Below are positions 5,168 through 5,942 of a stretch of 5,942 bases of DNA, in pieces. The first letter of the stretch is position 1. Every line of letters starts with the position of its first letter. A program made the position numbers and the translations under genes. Origin of the DNA: Accumulibacter sp. (GTDB lineage Bacteria; Pseudomonadota; Gammaproteobacteria; Burkholderiales; Rhodocyclaceae); the NCBI GenBank assembly GCA_003538495.1, contig DPSD01000607.1:1-5942 (forward strand), written 5' to 3'. The notes under the pieces were generated by a model. The model saw only the letters and a list, made by a program, of their open reading frames with translations. It was not told where the DNA came from and did no database searches.

Positions 5168-5942
5168 ATGCTCGACACGCCAGACGAACACCAGGAAATC
5201 CGCGATGCCGTTCGCGACCTCTGCCGCCAGTTTCCGGACGAATACTTCCGCAAGCTCGACGAGCAGCGCGCGTATCCCGAGGCTTTTGTCGATGCGCTGA
5301 TCGGCGGCGGGTGGCTTTCGGCGATGATCCCCGAGGCGTACGGCGGCTCGGGCCTGGGTCTGACGGCGGCGAGCGTGATCATGGAAGAGATCAATCGCAG
5401 CGGCGGCAACGCCGCCGCAGTGCATGGCCAGATGTACAACATGGGAACGCTGCTGCGCAGCGGCAGTCCGGCGCAGAAGGCAAGATACCTGCCGGAGATC
5501 GCTGCCGGCAGGCTGCGCATCCAGTCGATGGCGGTGACCGAGCCGGGCGCTGGCACCGATACCAGCCGGATCACGACCAGCGCGGTGAAAAAGGACGGTC
5601 GCTACGTGGTCAATGGCCAGAAGGTGTGGATCTCGCGCGTGCAGCACTCGGACCTGATGATCCTGCTGGCGCGGACGACGCCGTTCGCACAGGTGGCCCG
5701 GAAGACCGAAGGGATGTCGATCTTCATCGTCGACCTGGAGCAGGCGGTCGGCAAGGGCCTGAGCGTGCGGCCGATCGCCAACATGGTCAATCATGAGAGC
5801 AACGAGCTGTTCTTAGACAATCTGGAGGTCCCGGCGGAGAACCTGATCGGCGAGGAAGGGAAGGGCTTCAGGTACCTCCTCGAAGGACTCAACGCCGAGC
5901 GCGCGCTGATCGCCGCCGAGTGCATCGGCGACGGCTACTGGT
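5168..5942 (+). CDS. Acyl-CoA dehydrogenase, N-terminal and middle domains (partial, continues past right edge)
   Basis: The 258 visible codons of a family usually about 380-400 aa long run off the right edge without a stop. Acyl-CoA dehydrogenases are cytoplasmic FAD enzymes that oxidise acyl-CoA to trans-2-enoyl-CoA and pass electrons to electron-transfer flavoprotein. The helical N domain covers about residues 1-117 (EIRDAVRDLCRQFPDEYF, GGWLSAMIPEAYGGSGLGL, VIMEEINRSGGNAAAVHGQM). The beta domain has the flavin-side motif MAVTEPGAGTDTSRI (121-135) and VNGQKVWISRVQHSDLMI (148-165), and ends near LEVPAENLIGEEGKGF (219-234). The C-terminal helical domain begins at LLEGLNAERALIAAECIGDG (237-256). 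The catalytic Glu region lies beyond the window, so chain-length specificity cannot be judged. ATG 5168 gives the usual family N terminus; no clear Shine-Dalgarno sequence precedes it. In-frame GTG and TTG codons upstream would add unrelated residues. The gene is divergent from the methyltransferase relic. Confidence 0.93.
   Translation, partial: MLDTPDEHQEIRDAVRDLCRQFPDEYFRKLDEQRAYPEAFVDALIGGGWLSAMIPEAYGGSGLGLTAASVIMEEINRSGGNAAAVHGQMYNMGTLLRSGSPAQKARYLPEIAAGRLRIQSMAVTEPGAGTDTSRITTSAVKKDGRYVVNGQKVWISRVQHSDLMILLARTTPFAQVARKTEGMSIFIVDLEQAVGKGLSVRPIANMVNHESNELFLDNLEVPAENLIGEEGKGFRYLLEGLNAERALIAAECIGDGYW

Noticed and set aside
4606..5574. 322-codon minus-strand open frame crossing the methyltransferase relic and the acyl-CoA dehydrogenase gene
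   Set aside because: Its upstream half is antisense to the acyl-CoA dehydrogenase and its downstream half is out of frame with the relic. It is rich in Ser, Arg and Ala without motifs.
1..5942. tRNA, rRNA, CRISPR array, insertion sequence or attachment site
   Set aside because: I looked for clover-leaf arms, regularly spaced repeats, transposase motifs and terminal inverted repeats on both strands and saw none.

Overview
The window is GC-rich, tightly packed chromosomal DNA with strong G/C preference at third codon positions. The protein set is a Kup potassium transporter, a CorA magnesium transporter carrying an MgtE-type N-terminal domain, an exported beta-helix protein and an acyl-CoA dehydrogenase. 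This suggests an environmental proteobacterium, most likely a betaproteobacterium of the Rhodocyclales/Accumulibacter type. That placement is an inference from family resemblance and base composition; no rRNA or other marker gene is present.

Layout. (1) Bases 1-627, minus strand: the N-terminal 209 codons of a CorA-family metal ion transporter, cut by the left edge, starting at TTG behind a good ribosome binding site. (2) 628-947: a 320-base divergent intergenic region with a sigma70-like promoter candidate for kup (804-832) and an uninterrupted run of eight G in the kup ribosome binding site. (3) 948-2852, plus strand: complete kup (634 aa). (4) 2853-3016: spacer with two hairpins lacking T tracts. 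(5) 3017-4366, plus strand: a secreted or periplasmic right-handed parallel beta-helix protein (449 aa). (6) 4367-5167: about 800 bases with no intact gene. It holds a cluster of GC-rich inverted repeats (4396-4490) and, on the minus strand, the remnant of a class I SAM-dependent DNA methyltransferase (restriction-modification type). Only an N-terminal and a C-terminal piece survive, in different frames, with the catalytic core missing. (7) 5168-5942, plus strand: the first 258 codons of an acyl-CoA dehydrogenase, cut by the right edge.

How the genes relate. corA and kup diverge from one intergenic region and both encode inner-membrane cation transporters (Mg2+ and K+), so shared regulation is possible but not shown. 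The beta-helix protein and the acyl-CoA dehydrogenase show no obvious link to them or to each other. The methyltransferase relic marks a former restriction-modification or defence gene that was lost by internal deletion. I see no intact new system here. The points most worth a second look are the methyltransferase relic, the little-characterised beta-helix protein and the G8 tract at the kup start.
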